In this document: piece by piece, positions 48,601 through 59,505 of the stretch | Layout: each line of letters opens with the position of its first letter | How positions within the stretch are numbered: position 1 is the stretch's first letter | Assembly: GCF_032854445.1 (NCBI RefSeq) | Contig: NC_088295.1 | Coordinates: 68,975,058-69,039,057, forward strand | Length of the DNA stretch: 64,000 bases | Direction of reading: 5' to 3' | Source of the DNA: Liolophura sinensis | Lineage: Eukaryota > Mollusca > Polyplacophora > Chitonida > Chitonidae | Translations under genes and position numbers: made by a program | The notes under the pieces: generated by a model | What the model was told of the DNA's origin: nothing | What the model saw: only the letters and a program-made list of their open reading frames with translations | Database searches by the model: none

Positions 48601-51600
48601 TGGCTTCAAATTTTAATAAGCTGTCTTTTTTTTTTTTTAAATTGAAGATTTAGAATTGTAGTGTTGCAAACCAAGATTTGTTAAAGAAACAACAAACAGT
48701 ACCTAATGATATTTCCTGGCATGAGTGCATGATTTCTCTACTTCTAACCTAGTTTTCTCAGCCTGACTAACAAGGCTGACCAGCACACTCTGCTGACCTG
48801 GCCCATGGGTCTGGGATGATCCTAAGCACTAAGCTAACCCGATCCCTTACTTTGTGTTTGGTGCTTCTGGGATTGTATGTTTGTGTGTGTCTTACCTGTG
48901 CTGTGTTTTGTCTTGCCCTATCTCTGGCTGCCCATAAGGAGGTGGAGGTGTTAGTGGCTGAGACTGAAGCACCCCAGGCGGCTGTACCCCAGGAGGAGGA
49001 GCCCTGCCCCACAGACATTAAACCTCCTGATCAACTCCTATCAGCCATGGCTCAAGTACGAACATACACACTTTCTTCACAGATCCTTTCTCAAAACTTT
49101 TGTAAACCTAGCTTCTCATGTGAGGTCAGGTGATTTAAGTTAAAAGTTTACATAAGTTTTGTAGAGAAGATTACCTTGTCTTCTATGTCCCTGTCTACTG
49201 TGAGCACTTACATGTACCTACCTGATATTGGTTATCTTTACATATAGAACTCCAGTAACTGAAAGAGAAGTATATGAGGGGCTTTTTGGCTAGTGTGCTA
49301 GTACAGCTAGTACAGCAGTGACTCCGGATAATATAGCCTCTGAAGACTCTCCGCAATTCCGTCATCGTGAATTCAAATCCAGCTCATTCTGGCTTTTTCT
49401 CTAGTCATATGTGAGAAGACTGCCAGAACATTCTTGGGTTTCTCCCGGTCTCCACTTGGTTTTCTCCAATAATAATGCTGGCCGCCATTGTATAAGTGAA
49501 ATATACTTATTTGAAATACAACGTAAAACACCAGACAAAAATTTGTTTAGAAAATGCATGCCCAGTCAAATGCATCCTTTACATGTATTTATCACTTTTT
49601 ATCTGCTCAGCCCTTGTTCTGTATTGCTTGTTTTAGCATTGGGCATGTGTTTTAAAGGACAAGGCATCATAAACATGTATAGGAAGAATTACAACCTTAA
49701 GATGATTTATACATATGGAAAAAACCTTCTTCTTTCAGTTGAATTTTGCCTTTATGAGGTTCTTGTCCTTTAATATTATCATTGATTAAGGGCTAGGTAG
49801 ATTTTTGTTGATTTGGCAGTGCTTGCATTTTTCCATTTGTATTAGCATAGAATTAAACCACTATGAAACATTTACATTAATATGCCTGATATCTGCAGTG
49901 TTTTTTTTTTTTTCGTAGAAAGTTATACCATTAACGTTTTGTTTTTTTTTCACTAATATAAGTACATGTACATGCATCTAACCAGTATCAATACTTCCAG
50001 GCTAGAATCTTTCTCTTTCACTTCCAAGTTCCATGACCATGTGACTGTCATCAGCTTGTATGCTATCGAGCTTGAAAACAAAAATTAAAAGAAACACCAC
50101 AAAAATCCTCATAGTTTAGGTGTCATTTACATGTCCACTGAATGCAACATAGCGTACTAACAGATGTTATGGGTATTCCTGTTAAGTGTGGGTCACATAT
50201 ATGTACGTGAACGTTTGCGATAAGAACCGCTAATGGATGTTGACTGCAGCATGCAACACATATAATTTACATGATATTCTTCAAAAATAAGAAGTATGCC
50301 TCTTCATGTCAAGTTATGCTTTATGATTTATCAATGTCTTGCATGTCTCATTACTGTTAACTTTTTTTGTTTATGTGTGCTCATTTTCAGTATCAGTATA
50401 TTTATTTTGATATCTTGAATATTTGTATATTTTCCATTTTGTGTTTGTTTCCACTTTTAGATGGTTTTTAGCCATCAACTTCCAGTAACAGTGAAAGTAA
50501 TGTTAAGTTAAATGTTATGGGTGATCTCTCAATAAGTACTGCATATATTGAGCTCAGAGTTTGCATACATGTACTTGTAAAGCGTAATAACATAAAGGGC
50601 TGCGGTGTTTCATTACAAAATTGAAGACGTCATCTCGCATGAAAATCAGTATTGAGGTAAATGTAATTTACCTCATCTAATTCTAATTTTCAGATGGTCT
50701 AACCATGTGAGAAAGCAGAATCTTAATATTCTGGCTAAAATTACGTTGGCTAAAATGTTCAGACCAGAGGTCCAAATTATTGGAAGAAATAGGGTATCTC
50801 AAAAAGTAATGCCTGTGTTGAGCACATTTTTTGCATAAATTTAAGGGGAATGTTCCAGTGCCGATGCCCTGCATGTGTGTTAATTACTGAAAATTACTAA
50901 ATTCCTTACCTCCACATTTCTTTTGTGTATTAGAATACCTGTAAAGGTACATATTTAAGTCCTTTATGTACAGAGCTGAAATTTTGTGTTCATACAGGCT
51001 TTGTGATAGCCTTGCTACCAAGTCTAAGTCAACACATGTAGGGCTGAGCATTTCATGCAGATTGAATTACATGTGCTGTAATGATGTAAATTTCACAGAA
51101 AATACTTCCTGCTACATATATGTACCTGTAGCATGTTTCCTGTTAGAAACACTGGCTTATTCCATCCTTTTGCCAAAAGCAGAAAAACTAAATGAGAACA
51201 AAAATGTAGTTTAATGTAATATAACATTAACAATAGCAAAATTGGGGAAGGCAGGCTCTTACTCTAGTGGTCAGTCACTGTATGGCCTGTACAAACAAGG
51301 TAGCAAATGTGGCAAAAACACATTAAAATGAACTTCACAAAATTTTTCCTGAACTAATCATCCTGCAGTACTAAGTTGGTGAATAATCTTGCACAATTTT
51401 ATGTGATTGACAGTTTATCACACGTAAGTGGGAAGGTTTTCCAGCAACCTGCGGATGGTTGTGGGTTTCCACTGGGCTTGCCTGTTTTTTTTTTCCCACC
51501 ATAATGCTGGCTGATGGTTATTAGCTGCTGTCGTATAAGTGAAATATTCTTGAGTATGGCGTAAAACACCAATCCAAATAAATAAATCCCCAGCTAATCA

Positions 51601-54600
51601 TGCTTCTGTACTTGAGTTGATACAGGGATTACAGTGATTACTATATGGTACGTTTGTAGTATTATCCTCTTCTGCTCTACAGCAGCTGGCTCTCAACAGC
51701 GGGAATATATTGAACAAAATTTGATTTCCTTCATTTAATTTGCAGCCTGCGCAAATAATGAAGACAAACAAGAAACCTGGTAAGTGTTTGTTTCTGTAAC
51801 TGTTTTGAAAAGGAGTTTAATTTCTTTTAAGATTAAGCATGTTCATTATCGGTTGTATTGGGCTTAAAAATGAAGATCCAGCCAAACAAGGAAGTTATAA
51901 TAAGTTATGTAAAGTACTTACTATTCGGTGGAATTTTATTTTTGCATATTTATTTTAAAAATAGGTTCACAGGAAATAAGTTTTGTGTATTTAATCAAGG
52001 CAGTACTAAAAAAAAAACTTAAAACAGTTTAATTTTCCTAGTTATAATATGTCTGAAATTACTCAAGCACAGGTAAAACAGGTGAAACAGGTATTATCAA
52101 GGAGGGTTTTAATCCTGTAATATAGGATCCAATATTCATGTTTTTTTTACACTGAAGCTTTTTCACCGTAAATTATCGACCACAAAATCCACAAAAATTA
52201 GTTCCACCTGAAAAATAAGTACTTCACAATAATCTGATTGTGAGATGAATAATATTGCCTCTAAAACACATTCTGTTACAGTGATAACCTAATATTTTTA
52301 TATGTTATAATTAGTTTAGCACCTACATACTTTTAGCCAGTATCATGTGTAGTAAGTAGGAGTAAAAAATTTGTCAGGTTTGCATTTTATTCGTATATAT
52401 GCATCAGTCATTCAGAGTACGAATAGTTAAAATTTCCCACAAGGTTGAAATGCATAATGACCAGTTGGTTGACAAGTGTTTCTGTCCATGTTGCATTCTT
52501 GTAGAAATCGCATCTGTGATAGCAACATACACAGCAACAGGGCCAGAGCAGTTGTCCCTGAGTCCCGGTCAGCTGATCTCTGTGAGGAAGAAAAGTCCCA
52601 GTGGCTGGTGGGAGGGAGAACTACAGGTAATCAGTCTTCATGTACATCGTAGTGCTCCTGTATCCATATGTAGAGGGCTGTGATCAGGCTTAAACAAATA
52701 ATACTTATTTATGTTACTGAATTAAATACAGCCATATATTTGAATTTTAAGGTGGGCTTTATTGACAGTTGGTATTGGTTGTCTAAACTAACGTAATGAA
52801 CTGAATCGGCTACAACATAGATATGAATGATGTACAGTATGTAGCCCTCGGGTTATAATGTGTTACAGGACAGATCATGTGCTTCAGAATATATATGAAG
52901 GATGTACAGTATAAAACCATTAGGTGATAATGTTCTACAGGATATATATGAAGGATGTACAGTATATAATCATGGGGTAATAATGTTCTACAGGATATAT
53001 ATGAAGGATGTACAGTATATAACCATGGGGTAATAATGTTCTACAGAATATATACTGTATGAAGTATGTACAGTATATAACCATGGGGTAATAATGTTCT
53101 ACAGGATATATATGAAGGATGTACAGTATATAACCATGGGGTAATAATGTTCTACAGAATATATACTGTATGAAGTATGTACAGTATATAACCATGGGTG
53201 AATAATGTTCTACAGGATATATTGGGTGGGCATAAAAAAATGGGCCGTACTTTGATGCTTCATTGCTCCATTATCCTTTGTTCAAACCCTTTCAAACTTT
53301 ATACATTCAAATGGCATGATTTTGTTAATATATTGACCAATTTTCAAGGCCATAGCTTGAGTAGTCTGTACACAGTGTTAAAATGAAAACATAGCCTCAA
53401 AAATGCGCATTCCGGTGACCCACATTGCATCAGGTGTCATGAGTAGAGCACGCGCTGCACCTGTGTGACACACGTCAGTCAAGTGTCAGGACGGTTTTCT
53501 CTGCGGTGGACAAGGAATTGATCACCTTTTCAAGTAAAACAAGGTAGAACATCCTTTTGAATTTTGATTTTGATTTTGGTCCCATGAACATAAATCTTAA
53601 AGGATGAAATTGAAATTTGGTCTGTATACTTAGGACATAATGGCTTTTGAGTGTGTAAATTTTTAGAAGCTGACGTAAGAGGGTTTCGGAGATATTGAGT
53701 CTCAAAGTACGGCCCATTTTTTTATGCCCACCCGATATATGAAGGATGTATAGTAGGTAATCCTCAGGTAATAATGTGTTTCAGGATAGATGCTTGGATA
53801 TTTGATGAATTCTTAATATTCATTATAAATCTACCTTCTGATAATGCCCACTAGTATCCATCTACATATATGTTTCTATAAAATGTACTTGTGCCAACAT
53901 ACATGTAACATGTTTTACTGTGGCAGGCTCGAGGACAGAAGCGGAAGATCGGCTGGTTCCCGGCTAACTATGTGAAGTTGTTAGGGTCTTCTAGTGCACG
54001 ATCTACCCCTGATGCTCAACAGACACTATCTTCCTCACCCCTTACGATTGTCTCCTCACAGGTACTGCATATGGATGTACTGATACATGTAATTGTTTGT
54101 CACCAAGAGAACAGTCTGTTTGGGAGTTATTTAGGTGCTTGCCTTTCATTTGTGCAGACATATCTCTCTTTCAAACAGGGTCTTGGACAGAGAATTTGCC
54201 AGCTCTGACTGTTCACAGAAAGCTGTCCATGATACCATTTGCATGGTTTAACGTTTTTTGAAGACCACATGTAAGAAAGTTTGTCAGTAAGATCTTACGG
54301 AAAGATGAAATATTTACCCTGGGTACTCTTGTTTTCTTGAATCATAAAATGACTGCCATTGTTTGAGGGAAAAATTCAAAGCATTAAATAACAATGTTGT
54401 ACGTGAAAAGGTCAGCAACCTACAGATGGGTGTGGGTTTCCCATGGGCTCTGGCTGGTTTCCTCCCACCATAACCCTAAAACACTCAATAAATAAATAAA
54501 AAATAAATTAACCCATGCAACATGTGAGAATTCTGGAAAACAATTTCAAACTCATTTGAGAAATAATTAATTTTTACATGAAAGAAGCTCTGGACCTAAG

Positions 54601-56335
54601 GTGGTATTTTTCTTTTTGATGATGTTGTTGTCTGTATGTTAAATGGTAGGTTTTGTGTGACTGATGGTTTCATCGAGTGTTTCTTGTCTTTCCTCAACAG
54701 GAACCAGCGAGTAGCAGCACCCCCATCTCAACCACCCCAGTACCCACTACCACCAGCCAGAACACTGATGTGGGTAAGTCTTACTAAAGTGACTGTCCGC
54801 CAGAAAAAGCAGGCTTACTTTGATATCAGTTATAAAGCAACTCACATTGTAAATTTTCAAACTTTGGTAGCATGTGCACAGATGAGGCTAATACAATATT
54901 AGCAAAAAGTCAACTGGATCAGTTTTTGGCCAAAAATCACTCACATTAAAGACAGAAAGCGGAGCAAACAGACTGGTTGGTGTAGTCAGGTGTTGAATTT
55001 TACATCACACTTTAGGATTGCTGTAGCAAGGTATCACAGTAACATTAGCATTTTGAACAGGTGGTTATTAGCTGACCATGCTCTGACTATTGTTTCAGTG
55101 GAGCAGGTAATAGCTCTGTACCCATATGAGGCTCGGAATGATGATGAGCTGACATTCCACAAAGATACAGTGATCAACGTGCTGAGTAAGGAAGATGCCA
55201 GCTGGTGGAAAGGCGAGGTGAACGGCCAAGTGGGTGTGTTCCCGATGAACTATGTCGGCCCTCTAACAGACATGGGTGAGGTGAAATCTGAAGACGCAGC
55301 CACAGAATCTTGTAAGTATCGTAAGCGGTAATGCAGACACATAGAAACAAACATATTTTGTTATCTTACTACTGTGGTGAACGTCTTGTTAATGCATCTT
55401 GGATTTAGATTTACAATTTATCATTTACCATTATTTAATATGATGGTAAAAATCCCATCCATCACTCAGGGTAAACAAACATTTAAATGGAAGCCCTTGT
55501 AAAGGTTTGGTGTATCGTGGAGTTGTTTATCACATGCAGTTAAAATATTTTTGTGTATAGAACTCTAATTTGTTTGTTACTGTGTGTAGTGTAAAATACG
55601 TAGCTAACTTGGCAGCTCAAAGTACCACAATATTTAATAGTAAAACTCACATGGTGTGCAACACCAATACCATGCATGACATTATGGCATTCTATATGTG
55701 TGCTGCATTCAGAATCACATTTAGGGTCTCAGCTCTTCCACAACCAATTATTTTGAGCTTACTAAAGCTTTTGCCTCAATCCTATGAACCAAATGAGTTG
55801 CTTATATCCCTGCTAAAATCTTCTGATTTAGATTACCTGACCCCGGCTTTAGGATGTTGGTGTAACAAAACTGTAATGTCATATCAAGCAGGAATTGATC
55901 ATTTGGCATTGATAGAGCAAGTGATGATATCTTAAGTTATAACTCTTACAGGTATCATCAGGAAATTAAAACAAAAATCTTTCAGGTAAATGTCCTGAGG
56001 AAAAAGAAATATTCAAAAGTGTGATGACAATTTACATGTGTATTTTAAATGTGTTCAATTTTATATATTTTTCTCCTTTTTTTTAATGTTTTACAAATAC
56101 ACTTGTAAATTCCGCCGTTAAACTTTAAACATCACCCAAAAATTTTAATCATTTTCATTTGTATTTTGAGTAAAAAAGGAGGATAAAAAGATATTAAATT
56201 TTCAAAAAGAAGTCATCGTAATTTACATTTCGAATTTAAAAGCCCAATTTTGTTACACTGTGCAACCTAGTCTACCAGATCAACTGGATAAGTGGTGCGT
56301 GACTCTAATTTCCATTGTGTCTGTTTACAACAGGA
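33683..56335 (+). CDS. ITSN1: Intersectin (EH-coiled coil-5xSH3, short form), 32 exons
   Basis: Endocytic scaffold at clathrin-coated pits; in other animals it binds epsin/Eps15, dynamin, synaptojanin and N-WASP. Exons: 33683-33701, 34247-34330, 34620-34683, 34951-35192, 35929-36018, 36763-36847, 37321-37415, 37704-37767, 38063-38286, 38826-38947, 39600-39750, 40111-40222, 40389-40538, 41391-41531, 41898-41985, 42502-42641, 43237-43396, 43929-44120, 44393-44508, 44824-44942, 45277-45403, 46108-46254, 46752-46819, 47198-47277, 47462-47631, 48939-49055, 51746-51779, 52505-52626, 53927-54061, 54701-54773, 55099-55311, 56334-56335. About 1248 aa (human short form 1220). EH1 ~9-100 (calcium loop [13 protein letters not shown]), EH2 ~198-290 ([13 protein letters not shown]), charged coiled coil ~365-675, SH3A ~755-812, SH3B ~867-922, SH3C ~961-1013, SH3D ~1068-1127, SH3E ~1179-1233. 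No DH-PH-C2 part in the window. Exon 10 is one base short of the conserved frame. The stop TGA is split T|GA by the last intron. Confidence 0.95.
35415..35666 (+). repeat. SINE family A, full length but degraded, ITSN1 intron 4
   Basis: Head TGGTCTAGTGGCTAGTGTAC, core TCATGCTGGCTTCCTCTC, GGTTTCCCTGGGCTCTGCC, and an AAATAAATAAAT tail. Sense to the gene. Part of the ATATTCTTGAGTACGG tail motif is lost. Confidence 0.85.
38826..38947 (+). other. ITSN1: Intersectin exon 10 with apparent one-base frameshift
   Basis: Entering in phase 1 from exon 9, it reads [19 protein letters not shown] and then shifts to an unlikely [10 protein letters not shown]. From about 38878 another frame is clearly the protein-like one ([20 protein letters not shown]), and only that frame joins exon 11 correctly ([13 protein letters not shown], human TFEDKKRENFERG). 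The exon is 122 bp where 123 would keep frame. The GGG at 38878-38880 is one G short of an in-frame reading. A sequencing or assembly slip in a homopolymer is the likeliest cause. Confidence 0.8.
39784..39827 (-). repeat. SINE family A tail fragment, minus, ITSN1 intron 11
   Basis: (TTTA)n followed by TTACGCCATACTCAAGAGTA. It is the only antisense copy I see inside a host gene. Confidence 0.75.
40827..41092 (+). repeat. SINE family A, intact reference copy, ITSN1 intron 13
   Basis: 266 bp: GGGGCCTCCGTGGCTCAGTC head with box A-like GGCTCAGTCGGTTAGCG and box B-like GAGTTCAAGTCC, a core with CGGATGGTCATGGGTTTCCC, tail TTGAGTACGGCGTAAAACAC, then AAATAAATAAATA. An 11-bp duplication TATATTTATGA lies at 40816-40826 and 41093-41103. 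Young by its perfect duplication. I use it as the family standard. Confidence 0.97.
43727..43815 (+). repeat. SINE family A 3' part, plus, ITSN1 intron 17
   Basis: GTCCTCCCACCATAATTCCG, then GTATAAATGAAATATTCTTG, then an AATAAATAAAT tail. A decayed upstream part may begin near 43661. Sense to the gene. Confidence 0.88.
47026..47108 (+). repeat. SINE family A 3' part, plus, ITSN1 intron 23
   Basis: CTGCCCACCATAATGATGGC, then TTGAAATATTCTTGAGTAAT, and an AAATAAATA tail. Sense to the gene; 5' part absent. Confidence 0.88.
49275..49540 (+). repeat. SINE family A, full length, degraded, ITSN1 intron 26
   Basis: Head GAGGGGCTTTTTGGCTAGTG with an extra GTACAGCTAGTACAGC duplication, GTGAATTCAAATCCAGCTCA, and AATGCTGGCCGCCATTGTAT. 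The tail carries a small insertion. Sense to the gene. Confidence 0.85.
51424..51588 (+). repeat. SINE family A, 5'-truncated, plus, ITSN1 intron 26
   Basis: Starts at AAGTGGGAAGGTTTTCCAGC and keeps CAACCTGCGGATGGTTGTGG, GTATAAGTGAAATATTCTTG and an AAATAAATAAAT tail. A T-run and a small insert interrupt the core. Confidence 0.9.
52806..53785. repeat. Minisatellite, 53-58-bp units in alternating forms, ITSN1 intron 28
   Basis: Two unit types, GGATATATATGAAGGATGTA... and GAATATATACTGTATGAAGT..., both continue into CAGTATATAACCATGGGGTA, ATAATGTTCTACA. They alternate in the clean part (52930-53215), which suggests a higher-order unit of about 110 bp. The array is split by a DNA element at 53224-53733 and resumes as one diverged unit to about 53785. 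Confidence 0.92.
53224..53733. mobile_element. MITE with perfect 32-bp inverted ends, inserted in the minisatellite
   Basis: 510 bp. The left end GGGTGGGCATAAAAAAATGG continues GCCGTACTTTGA, and the right end is its exact reverse complement over all 32 bp. Weaker inverted similarity continues for roughly 100 bp inward. The flanks are ATATAT on both sides, so the target-site duplication cannot be read (TA or ATAT fit). No transposase and no superfamily call; perfect ends suggest recent mobility. Confidence 0.93.
54411..54508 (+). repeat. SINE family A core and tail, plus, internally deleted, ITSN1 intron 29
   Basis: GTCAGCAACCTACAGATGGG, GGCTGGTTTCCTCCCACCAT, then a jump over the GTATAAGTGAAATATTC part to AAAACACTCAATAAATAAAT. 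Sense to the gene. Confidence 0.85.
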
Positions 56336-59300
56336 CAGAGTGGAGTGATGCGGGCCTCCGTGCTGTCATGTGACCTAGTACCAGCTGACCTTGCCAGCGG
56401 GGATGTTTTGGGCGGCACTCAGTAGATCTAACGTAGTCCCAGTATAGACTGGGGTAGTCAGGGCAAGCTAGGGACAGTCAGGCCTTTATTCTACCATATT
56501 TGCTATAAACTAACCTGGTAATGACCTGGTGCACCTATGGGCTGTCACTCTGTGTTGGTGATGTGCTCAGATTGGCATGTCATTCTCCCCCTTTACCTTA
56601 CCTTGCTCTACGCTGAACGCTTTTCTTACCTATCTTTGTTATATGGCTACTAACACCTGTAACTTGTACTAGTAACTAACATTTGTCAACCCACTGCATT
56701 GATATTTCCCATTAAACCTGAAATAAGCTCTTTATCATGCCTGAAAGGTGTGGGAATTTGTAATCTGGAGGTATGGAAATACTCTGTCGCCCCTTAATTC
56801 CTTCCTTACCTGTCCTCCAGTATTTTTGAATAGCCTACATACTGTACTCTCTACTTACTTTGACATACCGATGGATGATGGTATCCATCACACAACAGTT
56901 GAAGAAATGCTGTGTCTTTACAGCCAGCCAAAACCTCTATACAAATTCTCACTATCTATCTGGATGCCAGATATTTGTCTTAAACTTTGGAAACTGCGTA
57001 CATTGCATTTTTGCAGGAAGCAAGGTGATAAATCAATGAGGGTCATTTTGACACACCGTGTACTATATTTAAGCAATGTTCACAAGCTTTAGTAACATTT
57101 ATAGTCTAAGTGCTGTTGGAGATACTTGTTGTGACAACCTGGTAGTGGTAGTGGTAGTGGTAATGTTGCTGTTGTTGTTGATGTTGTAACTCTGCTTCTA
57201 GCTGACCTCTGTCCTCTCTTCTCACAACCTTAGGGTGATGAGTTATGCCCCCTTTCCTGAGCCCCTTGCGATCAGGTCGTGCAAATATGGTAGTATGAAG
57301 TGGGTGGATGGTAATATGCTAGTGATGGTGTTAGCCCAGGACTACCACAGGCAAGTTTGTATGGTAGTTGGTCACTGGCACACGACTTAAGCCTGAAACA
57401 TTTCCACTCAACAATGACTTACGTCGAAAACTAAGTAAACAGCAAGATTTTCACTTAAACTTAAGCTCTGTTTGTTGGATTCCAGCTGATTTTGTTTATA
57501 CATGTCCTCTCTTGGGTACAATGCTCAAACTGGCCTTGCTGGGGTCTTTGCAACCCACACTTGCATATTACCGCCATATTTTCTAGTCAAAACTTTGCCC
57601 ATGTGTTTTTAATGTTGTACCAGCAGGTAATTTACTGTTAGTGGGTATTTGTGCAGGTAAAGCATTCCTGTGAGATGTTTACACGTATCTGCAGTGCTGT
57701 AACTTGTACTCAACACTGATGCATATTGTGTTTAGATGAACTCATGTGTACAGGAAGAAGAGTATTGCCAATGGTTGCTATGGCTACTGAGTAAAACCAT
57801 GATATGATGACCGTCTACTCTACATTATCTTGTGCTGTAGAAATTTATATGTAACTTTGTACCATGGCATAGCCAATTTTAGTCAGATAGTGTTTAGGTT
57901 TTTAGTCATAAGCAAAAGAGGAAGGGATAATAAATAACATGTGCATGTGATTATCAAATATAATAGATAATAGATATTGAAGACAGTAGATATATTGGCC
58001 TCTGTCATTATTACATGTATAAGTTTTGACCTTTGTACTGATGAATGTCCATTTAACCCGTCTTTAATTTTTGCGGAGAATCAAAGAGTGAAGTTTCAAA
58101 TGAATGATTGATGGCACAGTTAAAGGAATTTTGCCCCATTTCATGTGATAGATATATGTACACGCATGTACACTACAAAAATATGCAAATCAAAGTATGA
58201 AATAGAAAAGGTCTCTTTGATATCACTTGGGCTAGGGTAAACAAAATATTACAGAACTGTGTAAATCCCAAAGTGTATGTATGGAATGAAATTTCATAGT
58301 GTATAATACAAGAAAAACATGTAGAACTGAAAAACATATGGATGACCATGTTTTCTTTAAACTAAGGAGAAGTAACATATACTGGAGTATATGTAAGTTT
58401 GTCTGATAACCTTCATGTTGCTTAAATTCTATTTGTTTTGCATATTTTAATGCAGGCAAACTTGGTGAAGCCTTTACCAAACTGTTTAATTTTATGATTA
58501 TGAAGTTTTATAGTATACATACATACAATCCCATTGTAACAGGATATACATTTAGCATATTGACTTATCACAAACTAACAAGAAGTATACTCATAATATT
58601 TCATATTTAGCATAATATTCTCCAGTATGTGCCAATGTTAATTTCAAAATTCTCATTTATTTATGCATCAACATCTCAATTATTGGCAGTATTACAGAAG
58701 TAAATATTTTATGTTTATGCATGAGGGAACTATGAAGTTTTAGAAGCACATGAGCATTTCATTGTGAGTTGTGTTTCAATGAGTTTAGATTTTGTTAAAA
58801 GATATTAATTTCTACCCTTGAAACTAATGTAGTATAAAAATTAAATTTACTGCAGAATTACATAGAGAGGCATTATTTTATCAATTGAAAGTATCATGAA
58901 AAATATGGTTGTAACAGCTTTCACGGGCTGTTCCTTAGGTTTATACTGGACAACATTTCACAACCTAAAATAAACACTAAGAAGAAGATTGTTTCATAAT
59001 TCTGAGAAGGTCACCTTCCTTGGTATACAGAATACATTTTTTACTACCTGTTGTGAGGTGGTCTGTAAATAGAATAATAATGACATTCGCAAACCTATAC
59101 AGAAATAGTTGAATGTGACAGTGTTTGAAGTTGTGAAAGATATTAATCTCTGAACAAACAACATTAACATCCTTGTTAGGAAGAGTTCTTGATAATTGAC
59201 TAATTACTTCCTGGTTAATTTGGGTACATTGCAGGCTTGCAGAATAGACATATTTGTTTCTGAGAACATTGAGATCCTATGTAGCAGATTTTATCAGGAA

Positions 59301-59499
59301 AACTGTGTGTACTGTGTTCATATATATGAACAGAAATATGTGTATATTTGTAGTAATGGAGGGTTTTGAAGAAAAGATAAACTGTGTGCTGTCAGCTGTC
59401 TGTGCAATAGACAAGCTTTGTATAATTGCAAAATTATTGGTGCATGTACAAGCAAATTCATGTACGTGATAAAATGTTGGTCCTTTTGCCTGATTTGTG

Positions 59500-59505
59500 A
59501 ATAAA
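59500..59505 (+). terminator. Candidate poly(A) signal
   Basis: AATAAA followed within 30 bp by a T/GT-rich stretch (GTTTCACCTTTTGTTCCTG). This is the first well-placed candidate after the intersectin stop, about 3.2 kb downstream. Confidence 0.35.

Noticed and set aside
52935-53195. 86-codon minus-strand frame with repeating [15 protein letters not shown]-like units
   Set aside because: Minisatellite read as protein.
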